This document shows positions 26,045-34,663 of a stretch of 64,000 nucleotides of DNA, piece by piece. Below the pieces are notes generated by a model. It saw only the letters and a list, made by a program, of their open reading frames with translations, was not told the DNA's origin and made no database searches. Both the position numbers and the translations under genes were made by a program. Every line of letters begins with the position of its first letter. Within the stretch, counting starts at the first letter, position 1. Origin of the DNA: an uncultured Pelagibacteraceae bacterium (GTDB lineage: Bacteria > Pseudomonadota > Alphaproteobacteria > Pelagibacterales > Pelagibacteraceae); the NCBI GenBank assembly GCA_902629215.1, contig CACOQC010000001.1, positions 62,001 through 126,000 on the forward strand, read 5' to 3'.

Positions 26045-28167
26045 TTAAGAACATCACGTTTTCCAACATGATTTGCTTTACTTACTATGCCTTCGGACTC
26101 CATCATATCAATAATTCTTGCCGCCCGGTTGTATCCAATTTGTAATTTTCTTTGCAAAAAAGAAGTTGAAGCTTTACCTTCTGATTTAATAATCTCGACC
26201 GCTGACTCATAAAGTTCATCTTTATCAGTTTGACTTTTTGAATTTTCATTCATTTCTTTTTCATCTGCAAAACTTAAAATTTCATCTACATAGTCTGGTT
26301 CTGCTTGAGATCTTAAAAAATTATTTATTTTTTCAATTTCATTTTCAGATACAAAAGGTGCATGAATTCTGATTATTTTATTTGCAGAAGACATATAAAG
26401 CATATCTCCCTTACCCAATAGTTGCTCTGCACCTTGTTCACCTAGAATAGTTCGGCTATCAATTTTTGATGTAACTTGAAATGAAATACGAGTTGGAAAA
26501 TTTGCTTTAATAGTACCAGTAATAACATCAACACTTGGTCTTTGCGTTGCCATTATAATGTGAATACCTGCCGCTCTAGCCATTTGAGATAGTTTTTGAA
26601 TATAGTTTTCAATTTCTTTTCCAGCTACTAACATTAAATCAGACATTTCATCGACAACCACTACAATATAAGGCATAGGTAATTTATGTTTTGTATTATA
26701 GCCATCAATATTTCTTACACCTTCTTTTGTCATTAACCGGTATCTACTTTCCATTTCTTTAACTACCCATCCTAAAACAGATGCAGCTTTTTTTGCTTCT
26801 GTAATAACTGGACAAAGTAAATGTGGCACACCTTCGTAAGTTGATAATTCTAACATTTTAGGATCAATTAAAATAAATTTACATTTCTCTGGCGTATGTC
26901 GATAAAGCAAAGATAAAATTATCGTATTTATACAAACTGATTTTCCCGATCCTGTTGTACCAGCTATTAAAAGATGAGGCATTGATGTTAGGTCACCTAT
27001 AATTGGTATACCTGAAATATTCTTACCTAATGCAATTGGTAATTTGATATCTTTTTTTTTAAAGTCTGAATTGTTTAAAATTTCACTTAGATAAACATTT
27101 TCTCTCGAAGAATTAGGTAGCTCAATACCAATTGTATTACTTCCTGGAATTGTAGAGATACGAGCCGACTCTGAACTTGTATTTCTTGCTATATCATCCG
27201 AAAGGTTAATTATTTTTGATACTTTTATCCCTGCTGCAGGCTCAAACTCATTTAAGGTAACAACTGGACCATGACTTACCTTTTTAATATTTCCATTAAC
27301 ACCAAAATCTAAAAGAATTTTTTCAAGAAATTTAGGATCATTATTTTCATTATTGTTTGATTTTTCTTTTTCATTTTTTTTTGGTATTTTTAATAGATCT
27401 AATGAAGGTAATTTGAATTTATTTTTATTATAAGCGTTGTTACTTTCGGCTTTTATGAAAGGTAAATCTTCTTGAATTAGGTTTTTAATTTCTTCCTGAG
27501 GAATATACTCATTAATTATTTCATCTTTATTTGTATAATTTTTTTCTTTCTTTCCAAAAAAGATATTTGAAATTTGCTTAATATAGTTCCAAAAATTTTT
27601 GGGATTAAAATTAATACTTATCAAGAATAATATGAGAATAATGATTATTAAGGAATAATATGAAATTTTTTCATTGAAACTAATAATTGAACCCATAAAT
27701 GTTTTATCTAAATAATTACCTACAAATCCACCATTTCCATTTATGTAAAGATCAAAAGCTGGGTTATAGAAATAACTAAAAAATAAAGAGCCTATAATTA
27801 AATAAATAGATATAAAAAATAAGTTTTCTATAATTAAAAATAATTCTTTACGTCTAAATATATTAATTCCTGTAAAAATTAGTGTTATTGGAACTAAAAA
27901 AGCTATTAGCCCAATTGATTGAAAAAATAAATCTGAAGTATAGCTACCTTGAAATCCTAATAAATTTTTTATTTCAGTGTTTGCAGGAAATATAAAGTTT
28001 GGGTCTTCAGGATTGTAAGAAATAAGAGATAAAAACAACAAAACACCTAATAAAGAAATTATTACTCCAGATATTTCTATTAATCTATTTATTACAAAAA
28101 TAAGTGTTGAATTAGCTAGTTTTTTTATGTCCATAGCAGATGAATCAAATATATCACTTTGTATCAT
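26041..28167 (-). CDS. ftsK: DNA translocase FtsK
   Basis: Septum-located DNA pump that resolves chromosome dimers at the terminus and helps cell division. The 708-residue protein has four membrane helices in the first 190 residues, a short charged linker rich in Asn and Lys (about 205-280), and the RecA-like motor with Walker A LLIAGTTGSGKSVCIN near 400-415 and Walker B YIVVVVDEMSDLM. The C-terminal winged-helix gamma domain has STSFLQRKLQIGYNRAARII. The linker is short compared with E. coli, as in other streamlined genomes. Its start faces the UbiH-type gene across 31 bases. Confidence 0.96.
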   Translation of the reverse strand: MIQSDIFDSSAMDIKKLANSTLIFVINRLIEISGVIISLLGVLLFLSLISYNPEDPNFIFPANTEIKNLLGFQGSYTSDLFFQSIGLIAFLVPITLIFTGINIFRRKELFLIIENLFFISIYLIIGSLFFSYFYNPAFDLYINGNGGFVGNYLDKTFMGSIISFNEKISYYSLIIIILILFLISINFNPKNFWNYIKQISNIFFGKKEKNYTNKDEIINEYIPQEEIKNLIQEDLPFIKAESNNAYNKNKFKLPSLDLLKIPKKNEKEKSNNNENNDPKFLEKILLDFGVNGNIKKVSHGPVVTLNEFEPAAGIKVSKIINLSDDIARNTSSESARISTIPGSNTIGIELPNSSRENVYLSEILNNSDFKKKDIKLPIALGKNISGIPIIGDLTSMPHLLIAGTTGSGKSVCINTIILSLLYRHTPEKCKFILIDPKMLELSTYEGVPHLLCPVITEAKKAASVLGWVVKEMESRYRLMTKEGVRNIDGYNTKHKLPMPYIVVVVDEMSDLMLVAGKEIENYIQKLSQMARAAGIHIIMATQRPSVDVITGTIKANFPTRISFQVTSKIDSRTILGEQGAEQLLGKGDMLYMSSANKIIRIHAPFVSENEIEKINNFLRSQAEPDYVDEILSFADEKEMNENSKSQTDKDELYESAVEIIKSEGKASTSFLQRKLQIGYNRAARIIDMMESEGIVSKANHVGKRDVLK

Positions 28168-28198
28168 CTAATTTTTATTGTTAAAATTAAAAATTATT

Positions 28199-29269
28199 AT
28201 GAAAGTATGCATATTAGGAGATGGTTTAACAAGTTTAACTTTTGCTAAAGCCTTAGTAAATAAAGGAATAGTTGTAGATATTTTCTCAAATAATAAGAGT
28301 AGAAATATTACAGATAAAATAAGAACAATTGGTATTTCTAAATCAAATATAGAATTTTTAAATAAAGATATCCTTAATATTGAAAAATTCCTTTGGGATA
28401 TCAATAAAATAGAAATTTATAGTGAGAGTTCTATTAATGAAAAAATATTAAATTTTAATAACAATAATCAAAGACTTTTTTCGATAGTTAAAAATTATAA
28501 ACTTAAAGATTATTTTTTATCCAACCTTAAAAAAAATAAATTTATCAATTTTAAAAAAAATATTAATTTTGAATTAATTAAAAAAGATTATAAATTGATA
28601 ATAAACTGTGATTCTTCAAATGTTATTACTAAAAAATTTTTTTATAACAAAATAAATAAAAATTATAAAAGTAATGCTTATGTAACAATTATTAATCATA
28701 AAAGAATAAAAAATAATACAGCAACACAAATTTTTACTTCTAAAGGTCCACTAGCTTTTTTACCAGTATCTGAAAATGAAACATCTATAGTTTATTCCAT
28801 AAGAGGTTTAGAAAAGATTGATCTTTTAAACCTGATTAAAAAATATAATAAAAAATATCAAATTTTAAAAATTATAAATCCAAAAAATTTCGAAATTTAT
28901 TCATCAAATTTAAGGTCTTACCATTATAAAAATATTTTAGCTTTTGGAGATTTATTGCATAAGTTACATCCTCATGCGGGTCAAGGATTTAATATGACTT
29001 TAAGAGATATTAAAGAAATATTGGATATGATCGATGTTAGAATAGAAAACGGATTAGAACTAGACAGAACAATTTGTTCAGATTTTGAAAAAAAAAGAAG
29101 ACACACAAACCATCTTTTTTCACAAGGAATAGATTTTTTATACGAGTTTTTCAAGTTTGAGTCTGAAATTAATAATTACGCTTTAAATAAAACAATAAAA
29201 TTTTTAGGAAAAAATCAGATAATAAATAAACTAGCTACAAAATTTGCAGACAGAGGTATTGTTGTTTAA
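28199..29269 (+). CDS. UbiH/UbiF/COQ6-type FAD monooxygenase
   Basis: Flavoprotein hydroxylase probably acting on the ubiquinone ring. The 356-residue protein begins with a dinucleotide motif KVCILGDGLTSLTFAKALVN and has the second FAD motif ILAFGDLLHKLHPHAGQGFN, which is diagnostic for the UbiH family. The middle is poorly conserved and very rich in Lys, Asn and Ile. I chose the ATG at 28199, giving the GxG motif at residue 7, instead of a TTG seven codons upstream. Which ring position it hydroxylates cannot be told. Confidence 0.85.
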   Translation: MKVCILGDGLTSLTFAKALVNKGIVVDIFSNNKSRNITDKIRTIGISKSNIEFLNKDILNIEKFLWDINKIEIYSESSINEKILNFNNNNQRLFSIVKNYKLKDYFLSNLKKNKFINFKKNINFELIKKDYKLIINCDSSNVITKKFFYNKINKNYKSNAYVTIINHKRIKNNTATQIFTSKGPLAFLPVSENETSIVYSIRGLEKIDLLNLIKKYNKKYQILKIINPKNFEIYSSNLRSYHYKNILAFGDLLHKLHPHAGQGFNMTLRDIKEILDMIDVRIENGLELDRTICSDFEKKRRHTNHLFSQGIDFLYEFFKFESEINNYALNKTIKFLGKNQIINKLATKFADRGIVV

Positions 29270-29271
29270 AA

Positions 29272-29919
29272 TTATTGAATTGTTGTGTTGTGGAATTGAT
29301 CAAAAGTATAAGTAGTTAATATATCTGCTATTTTTGATTTTCTTGATTTTAAATTTTGTGCTTCTAAAAGCACTTGTTTTTCCTCTAATGTAAATGGTGA
29401 AGCCATAGCTAGAGCATTTATAATCTCATCAAGGCTTTGTTTTTCTAATGCTTTCCAATTAATTATAAATCCTTTTCTTTCAAATATATTTTTTAAATCT
29501 TTAAAAATAATTTCTAAATCAGAAAATTTTATATCCTCTTTTTTATCAATTAGATCATCATGAAATTTCTCAAAATTTATTTCACATTCCCTATACTTTT
29601 TGTTGGAATTTATTTCTTTTATTATTTGAAATCTTATCAATCCCCTAAGCTCAATTAAAAAACGTTTATCTTCAGTTTCTTTAAAGCTTGTTATTTTACC
29701 CATGCACCCTATTTCATATAAATCTGGAATATTTTCATTTTCATTGTGCTTATTTTTAGGTTGTATCATACCAATCAATTTGCCAGTTTTCATACAATCA
29801 TTGACCATATCAATATATCTTGGTTCAAAGATATTTAGTGGCACAGTAGTTCTAGGAAAAATAATGAAATTACTTAATGGAAAAACAGCTAACTTTTTTG
29901 GTAAATCTTCTTTTTTCAT
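29272..29919 (-). CDS. LON substrate-binding domain protein
   Basis: Stand-alone relative of the N-terminal domain of Lon protease, without ATPase or peptidase parts. The 215-residue product starts with KKLAVFPLSNFIIFPRTTVP and LNIFEPRYIDMVNDCM, the classical LON-domain motifs, followed by GMIQPKNK and GCMGKITSFKE. The C-terminal half is helical with SPFTLEEKQVLLEAQNLKSR. Such proteins are common in alphaproteobacteria, but their function is unknown. Its stop is two bases from the convergent UbiH-type gene stop. Confidence 0.88.
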   Translation of the reverse strand: MKKEDLPKKLAVFPLSNFIIFPRTTVPLNIFEPRYIDMVNDCMKTGKLIGMIQPKNKHNENENIPDLYEIGCMGKITSFKETEDKRFLIELRGLIRFQIIKEINSNKKYRECEINFEKFHDDLIDKKEDIKFSDLEIIFKDLKNIFERKGFIINWKALEKQSLDEIINALAMASPFTLEEKQVLLEAQNLKSRKSKIADILTTYTFDQFHNTTIQ

Positions 29920-29951
29920 TTTAATTATAATTATAGCATATTTAATATTGC

Positions 29952-29980
29952 TTGAATTAAAAAAAACAGCTAACTATAAT
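29952..29980 (+). promoter_or_regulatory. Promoter of tRNA-Gly
   Basis: TTGAAT (29952-29957), a 17-base spacer and a perfect TATAAT (29975-29980) stand eight bases before the tRNA. This is the best sigma-70-type match I noticed in the window and is in the right place. The transcript should include the tRNA and the pterin dehydratase gene. Confidence 0.7.
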
Positions 29981-29988
29981 ATTTTTAT

Positions 29989-30063
29989 GCGGGTATAGCT
30001 CAGTGGTAGAGCGTCTCGTTGCCAACGAGAAGGTCGAGGGTTCGACCCCCTTTGCCCGCTCCA
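29989..30063 (+). tRNA. tRNA-Gly (GCC anticodon)
   Basis: The cloverleaf folds by eye: acceptor stem GCGGGTA with TGCCCGC (one G-T pair), D arm AGCTCAGTGGTAGAGC, anticodon stem CTCGT/ACGAG with loop TGCCA, and T arm with GGTTCGACCCC. The anticodon is GCC, so it decodes glycine GGC and GGU. The terminal CCA is encoded at 30061-30063. The pterin dehydratase start codon lies only five bases after it. Confidence 0.97.
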
Positions 30064-30068
30064 AATTT

Positions 30069-30413
30069 ATGAGTGATTTATTAGATAAAAAATGTGTGCC
30101 TTGTGAAGGTGGAGTGATACCTTTTGATATTTCTGAAATTCATAAATATCAAAAAAAAGTTGATGGTTGGTCATTAATTAAAAACCAAGAAGAAATTTTT
30201 TTTTTAGAAAAAGAATTTAAATTTAAAGATTTCCTTGAAAGCCAAAATTTTGTTAATCAAGTTGGTAAAATATCAGAAGAAGAAGGACACCATCCTGACA
30301 TCATGTTTGGATGGGGTTATGCTAAGATTAAAATAACCACACATGCAATAAAAGGTTTATCAGAAAACGATTTTATATTAGCTGCGAAGATTGATAAAAT
30401 TATTAATGCTTAA
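30069..30413 (+). CDS. phhB: Pterin-4a-carbinolamine dehydratase
   Basis: PCD/DCoH family enzyme that dehydrates 4a-hydroxytetrahydropterin. The 114-residue protein begins MSDLLDKKCVPCEGG, the usual start, and has DGWSLIK and the active-site motif EEEGHHPDIMFGWGYAKI. The C-terminal THAIKGLSENDFILAAKID completes the fold. A longer open frame runs back through the tRNA, but the ATG at 30069 fits the family start. No ribosome binding site can lie outside the tRNA. The 3' end overlaps purH by 11 bases. A partner hydroxylase is not in the window. Confidence 0.94.
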   Translation: MSDLLDKKCVPCEGGVIPFDISEIHKYQKKVDGWSLIKNQEEIFFLEKEFKFKDFLESQNFVNQVGKISEEEGHHPDIMFGWGYAKIKITTHAIKGLSENDFILAAKIDKIINA

Positions 30414-31938
30414 AATGTCTTGTTTTAGAAAAAACAAGTATAGTGTTAGTATCATTTGCATATCTGATTATATTTTTGTCATTAATAGATCCTGATGGTT
30501 GTATGACCGCTGAAACTCCAGATTGAATTAATTTCTCTATCCCATCAACAAATGGGAAAAAAGCATCAGAGGCTGCAACAATTTCTTTAGATGGATTTAC
30601 AAATTTTTTCATTTTATTTAAAGCAATTTGACAACTATCAACCCTACTAGATTGGCCAGAACCTATACCTACAGTACTTTTATTACAAGCTAAGACAATC
30701 GCATTAGATTTAACATACCTACATATATTAAAAGCAAAAATTAAATTTTTCATCTGTTCTGCATTAGGTTTATTTTTTGAAACAATTTTAAAATCTTTCT
30801 GACTAAATTTTATATTATCTTCACTTTGTAATAAAATAGCATTGTTTGAGGAATTCATCTTATAATTTTTATTAAATACAAAGTTACTTGCATCAATTAG
30901 TCTAATATTTTTCTTTTTTTTTAAAATTTTAACAGCTTCATTGTCAAATTTGTTAGCAACTATAACTTCTAAGAAAATCTTATTTAATTCTAAGGCTAAT
31001 TTCGGACCAACTTTAAAGTTGAAAGAAACAATTCCACCAAAAGCACTAATTGGATCACATGCTAAGGCAGATTGATAACATTTTAATTTATCCTTAATAA
31101 TTGATACACCACAAGGGTTTGCATGTTTTACAATTACAACACCAGTATCTTTAGGCAAAGATTTTGAGATGGTTAAGGCTGCATAAATATCATTAAAATT
31201 GTTGTAGCTAAGTTTTTTTCCATGTAATTGATTTAAATTCAAAGAGTCATCAAGAGAATAGATTGCGCTTTTTTGATGAGGATTTTCTCCATATCTTAGA
31301 TTTTCGATTAATTTAGAGTGAAATATTTTTTTTTGAGGAAAAGAAGTGTTATTAATTTTGTTAAAATAATCAGCTATTAAAGAATCATAATATGCAGTTT
31401 CAGAAAAAGCTTCTTGAGACATTTTTTTTCTAAATTCTAAGCTTGTCGATCCATCATTTTTTTTTAGTTCATTTATTAATTCATCGTATTGATTTAATGA
31501 AGTAATTACAGTTACATCATTATAATTCTTTGCAGCTGCACGAACCATAGTTGGCCCACCGATATCGATATTTTCTATGATATTTTGATGATTTAATTTA
31601 TTCTTTATCACTTTCTCAAATGGGTAAAAGTTTACAATTACTAAATCAATATTTTCTATATTATTCTGTTTAATATCTTTTAAATGTTTTTTATTACCTC
31701 TTTTATTTAAAATCCCTCCATGTATTTTGGGGTGAAGTGTCTTTACTCTTCCATCTAAAATTTCAGGGGATTTAGTAAAATTTGAGATTTCTATAGCTTT
31801 AAATCTTAGTTTTTTAATTTTTTTGTAAGTTCCACCGGAACTTAGAATCTTAATATTGTGTCTTTTTAATATAGTTAAAAGAGATTTTAAATTTCCTTTA
31901 TCTGATACAGAAATTAAGGCATTTTTGATTTTACTCAT
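30403..31938 (-). CDS. purH: Bifunctional AICAR formyltransferase / IMP cyclohydrolase
   Basis: Catalyses the last two steps of IMP synthesis. The 511-residue length is normal. The N-terminal IMP cyclohydrolase domain has ALISVSDKGNLKSLL, ILSSGGTYKKIK and RVKTLHPKIHGGIL. The formyltransferase domain has RYGENPHQKSAIY, VVIVKHANPCGVS with the catalytic Lys-His pair, SAFGGIVSFN, and GIGSGQSSRVDSCQIAL. It shares one base with the upstream heparinase-like stop. It also consumes AICAR released by HisHF. Confidence 0.97.
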   Translation of the reverse strand: MSKIKNALISVSDKGNLKSLLTILKRHNIKILSSGGTYKKIKKLRFKAIEISNFTKSPEILDGRVKTLHPKIHGGILNKRGNKKHLKDIKQNNIENIDLVIVNFYPFEKVIKNKLNHQNIIENIDIGGPTMVRAAAKNYNDVTVITSLNQYDELINELKKNDGSTSLEFRKKMSQEAFSETAYYDSLIADYFNKINNTSFPQKKIFHSKLIENLRYGENPHQKSAIYSLDDSLNLNQLHGKKLSYNNFNDIYAALTISKSLPKDTGVVIVKHANPCGVSIIKDKLKCYQSALACDPISAFGGIVSFNFKVGPKLALELNKIFLEVIVANKFDNEAVKILKKKKNIRLIDASNFVFNKNYKMNSSNNAILLQSEDNIKFSQKDFKIVSKNKPNAEQMKNLIFAFNICRYVKSNAIVLACNKSTVGIGSGQSSRVDSCQIALNKMKKFVNPSKEIVAASDAFFPFVDGIEKLIQSGVSAVIQPSGSINDKNIIRYANDTNTILVFSKTRHFKH

Positions 31939-33521
31939 TATATTTTAATTAATTCCCATTTTATATAATTATTTTGAGTATTTGTTATCCCAGAAATAAA
32001 TATATTTTGATTTTCAGTGTAAGTATTTTTCTTACCGAAATAAAAGCCATTATCAATATCAATTTCATAATTTTCACAAGTAAACCTCCATCCCTCATCT
32101 TCAAATTCTATAAATATAGATTTATTGTCTTGTGTTTTCATTGTCTTTGATGAGGGATCTAGATGAAAACGAAGATCAAATTTAAGATTTGGTAGCATTT
32201 TTTTTCCTATCAATTTTTCATTACCAATTAATTTGTTATTTTCAGGGTAAAATTCAATCTGACGCTCATAAAATAGTTTATATTTTTTCAAATATCCGTC
32301 ATGAGTTGCATTAATTTTCCAATAGTTTTTTTCATTGATAATTTTCTTATTTGTTATTTTAAGACCATCTTTAACTTCTGATCCTAAATTAGAATTTTTT
32401 TTAAATTTACAGGAAGAATTATCATCAATCACCAAGACATTATGAACTGCTGATGACTTTGATAAATCATTAAGTTTATTAATATTTTTATTAAAATATC
32501 CAGAGTTGGTAAGTATTTTTTTTCCATTAGAAACAAATTCAAAAGAAAGAGCACCAGCTTGGTATTTATTTGAAAATTTTTTATTAGGAGATGGTCCGAT
32601 ATCCATAATTAAATTAACCTTTTTATTTCTTAAGCTTACATAATTTGAAAACTCGTAATTTTCATTTTTGAATGAGTAACCTAATCGTTTCAAATAAAGA
32701 TCAAATTCATGATTATTAGAGATATTATTACCGTTAAATAATGGATCAAAATTTAAATTTTTCCAAAAAAATGCATACGATTGACCAAGGTAAAATATAT
32801 TTTCATCTATAAAATCAGGCATTTCTGTTTGAGACTCTTTAAACCATTCTCGTATTAATATTAAATGTTTCAGAAAAAAAATCGCAGAATTGATACTTCT
32901 AGATTTAGGAAATCCAAAAGCGTCTAAATTAGATTTGATATTTTTTTTTAAGTGGTCCAATCCCTTGATGATTAAATTTTTTTCGTCATTATATGCAAGA
33001 CCAACAAGAATAATTGCCGAGATACCAATTAATTTATCATGATCATCTTTTATCGTATTTATTTGATTAAGGAGATGAAATGCTTGTTTTTGAATTATGT
33101 AATTAAAATCTATTTTATATTGTTCATTAGAATCATCGTAAGAAAGTCTTGAATTAGAAAGCCACGAAATAATTCTTTTTGATGTTGTTTTAAAATTCCA
33201 AGTTTTAGAATTATATTTATAATTAATTTCCGTCCAATTTTTAATAATTTTTTGAACATTTATATTTGATGATTTCAAATCTAAACTAAAAAGCCAAAAA
33301 AAATTATTCAGTTTATTTATTTGTTTTTCATTCAGTTTTTTATCTATCCAAACAGTTTCCAAAGAAAATTCATTTATATTAAACTTTTTAGTTTGAATAT
33401 TTACAATTGAAGAAAGCAAATGTGCGCTAGGTTTATACTTTAAGTTTTTTGATGAAATGTTAGATATTTTTTTATTATATAAAAATGAATTAAGATAAAT
33501 TTTTCTAAAAATATCGAGCAT
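31938..33521 (-). CDS. Heparinase II/III-like protein
   Basis: 527-residue protein of the heparinase II/III type: an N-terminal helical toroid-like half (residues 1-290, many Trp and Tyr) and a C-terminal beta-rich half with LIMDIGPSPNKKFSNKYQAGALSFEF split by short loops, and SAVHNVLVIDDNSS, the motif around the conserved histidine. There is no clear signal peptide. Alphaproteobacteria commonly carry such a gene between purH and rpe or rsmB, but its substrate is unknown; polysaccharide lyase activity is only an inference. It follows rpe by 29 bases. Confidence 0.8.
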   Translation of the reverse strand: MLDIFRKIYLNSFLYNKKISNISSKNLKYKPSAHLLSSIVNIQTKKFNINEFSLETVWIDKKLNEKQINKLNNFFWLFSLDLKSSNINVQKIIKNWTEINYKYNSKTWNFKTTSKRIISWLSNSRLSYDDSNEQYKIDFNYIIQKQAFHLLNQINTIKDDHDKLIGISAIILVGLAYNDEKNLIIKGLDHLKKNIKSNLDAFGFPKSRSINSAIFFLKHLILIREWFKESQTEMPDFIDENIFYLGQSYAFFWKNLNFDPLFNGNNISNNHEFDLYLKRLGYSFKNENYEFSNYVSLRNKKVNLIMDIGPSPNKKFSNKYQAGALSFEFVSNGKKILTNSGYFNKNINKLNDLSKSSAVHNVLVIDDNSSCKFKKNSNLGSEVKDGLKITNKKIINEKNYWKINATHDGYLKKYKLFYERQIEFYPENNKLIGNEKLIGKKMLPNLKFDLRFHLDPSSKTMKTQDNKSIFIEFEDEGWRFTCENYEIDIDNGFYFGKKNTYTENQNIFISGITNTQNNYIKWELIKI

Positions 33522-33550
33522 AATTGAAAAAGTTCTACTGAGTTAATAAT

Positions 33551-34210
33551 TTATACTGTTCTCAATAAATCAATATTTTTTTTTATATTTCCATCATTAC
33601 TTTTAAAAATAGTTGTCCCAGATACCAGAATATTTGCACCTGCTTTTATGGCTAACTTAGAATTATCAAAATTTATACCTCCATCTATTTCAATATCAAA
33701 AGATAATTTCTCTTTTTCTCGAATATCTACTAATTCTTTAATTTTATTTAAAACTTCAGGCATAAATTTTTGTCCACCAAATCCTGGATTAACACTCATT
33801 ATTAGAACTAAATCTACTTTATTTAAGAAATTTTTTATTATATCAACTTTAGTTTCAGGATTTAGTGAAACTCCAACTTTTTTTTTGAATTCTTTTATTT
33901 TATCAATTGAATTTTGAAGATTATCGGTTGCCTCGGGATGAATAGTAATTATATCCGCTCCTGCCATTGCATAAGACTCAATATACTTATGAACTGGTGA
34001 AATCATAAGGTGAACATCAAATGGGACCAAAGAATTTTTTTTTAATGCTTTAATTACTGGAGGACCAATTGTTAAATTTGGCACGAAATGACCATCCATT
34101 ACATCGACATGTATCATGTCAGCCCCAGCCTCGTTAAGTCTTTTAATCTCATTTCCTAGTTGACTAAAGTCAGCAGATAAAATTGAAGGTGAAATTTGTA
34201 TTTTTTTCAT
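33551..34210 (-). CDS. rpe: Ribulose-phosphate 3-epimerase
   Basis: TIM-barrel enzyme interconverting ribulose-5-phosphate and xylulose-5-phosphate. The 219-residue product begins IQISPSILSADFSQLGNEI. Metal-binding motifs are DMIHVDVMDGHFVPNLTIG and PFDVHLMI; later come VLIMSVNPGFGGQKFMP and IEIDGGIN. All catalytic residues (two Asp, two His) are visible. It is followed by the heparinase-like gene after 29 bases. Confidence 0.96.
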   Translation of the reverse strand: MKKIQISPSILSADFSQLGNEIKRLNEAGADMIHVDVMDGHFVPNLTIGPPVIKALKKNSLVPFDVHLMISPVHKYIESYAMAGADIITIHPEATDNLQNSIDKIKEFKKKVGVSLNPETKVDIIKNFLNKVDLVLIMSVNPGFGGQKFMPEVLNKIKELVDIREKEKLSFDIEIDGGINFDNSKLAIKAGANILVSGTTIFKSNDGNIKKNIDLLRTV

Positions 34211-34238
34211 TGATAACTAGGATAACTAGTATCAATTT

Positions 34239-34595
34239 TTAAAATTTAATTGAATTAAAAAATTGGTAAATTTGTCTCGAAATTTCACTCTCCAATGGAA
34301 AAGACAACATTCCCATAACTGAATATCCTAAAATCCATGGCATCAAGTAAAATCTAATCATAAAGAAAAACCAAGCAACATAAAGTGGAACTAAGGGTCC
34401 AATAATAAATGATGGCGTAATTGGTTTGAATAAAGTCATTAAAGGATTGGTAAATTTTACAAACACTCTCATGAAAAAGAACTGAGAGTCTTCTCTTTGA
34501 AATATATTCATTGCAACCCTTCCGATTAAAGTCCACATAATTACTCCAAGCACATAATCAATAATATAAACTAAAGGATGAAAGTTAGCTGACAT
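34239..34595 (-). CDS. Small membrane protein, possibly YggT-like
   Basis: 118-residue protein with two hydrophobic segments (YIIDYVLGVIMWTLIGRVAM and IGPLVPLYVAWFFFMIRFYL). Between them, RVFVKFTNPLMTLFKPITPSF resembles the YggT motif in which a T-E-P-segment precedes I-R-x-I-x-P, but the match is loose. It precedes rpe by 28 bases on the same strand and probably shares its transcript. The intrinsic terminator of the symporter operon lies just upstream. I can give no function. Confidence 0.6.
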   Translation of the reverse strand: MSANFHPLVYIIDYVLGVIMWTLIGRVAMNIFQREDSQFFFMRVFVKFTNPLMTLFKPITPSFIIGPLVPLYVAWFFFMIRFYLMPWILGYSVMGMLSFPLESEISRQIYQFFNSIKF

Positions 34596-34620
34596 TTAAA
34601 ATTTATATTGGAAAAATTTA

Positions 34621-34652
34621 GAAATTAAAAGGGGCGAAATTAATCGCCCCTT
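34621..34652 (-). terminator. Intrinsic terminator of the symporter operon
   Basis: AAGGGGCG (34629-34636) pairs perfectly with CGCCCCTT (34645-34652) around an 8-base loop. Read leftwards, the stem is followed by TTTAATTTC, a T-rich tail. It starts 12 bases past the symporter stop. The stem has six G-C pairs, which is exceptional in this AT-rich window. Confidence 0.83.
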
Positions 34653-34663
34653 AATAAGATTAT

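Noticed and set aside
30003-30068. Extension of phhB upstream through tRNA-Gly
   Set aside because: The frame is open by chance across the tRNA; the ATG at 30069 gives the normal family start.
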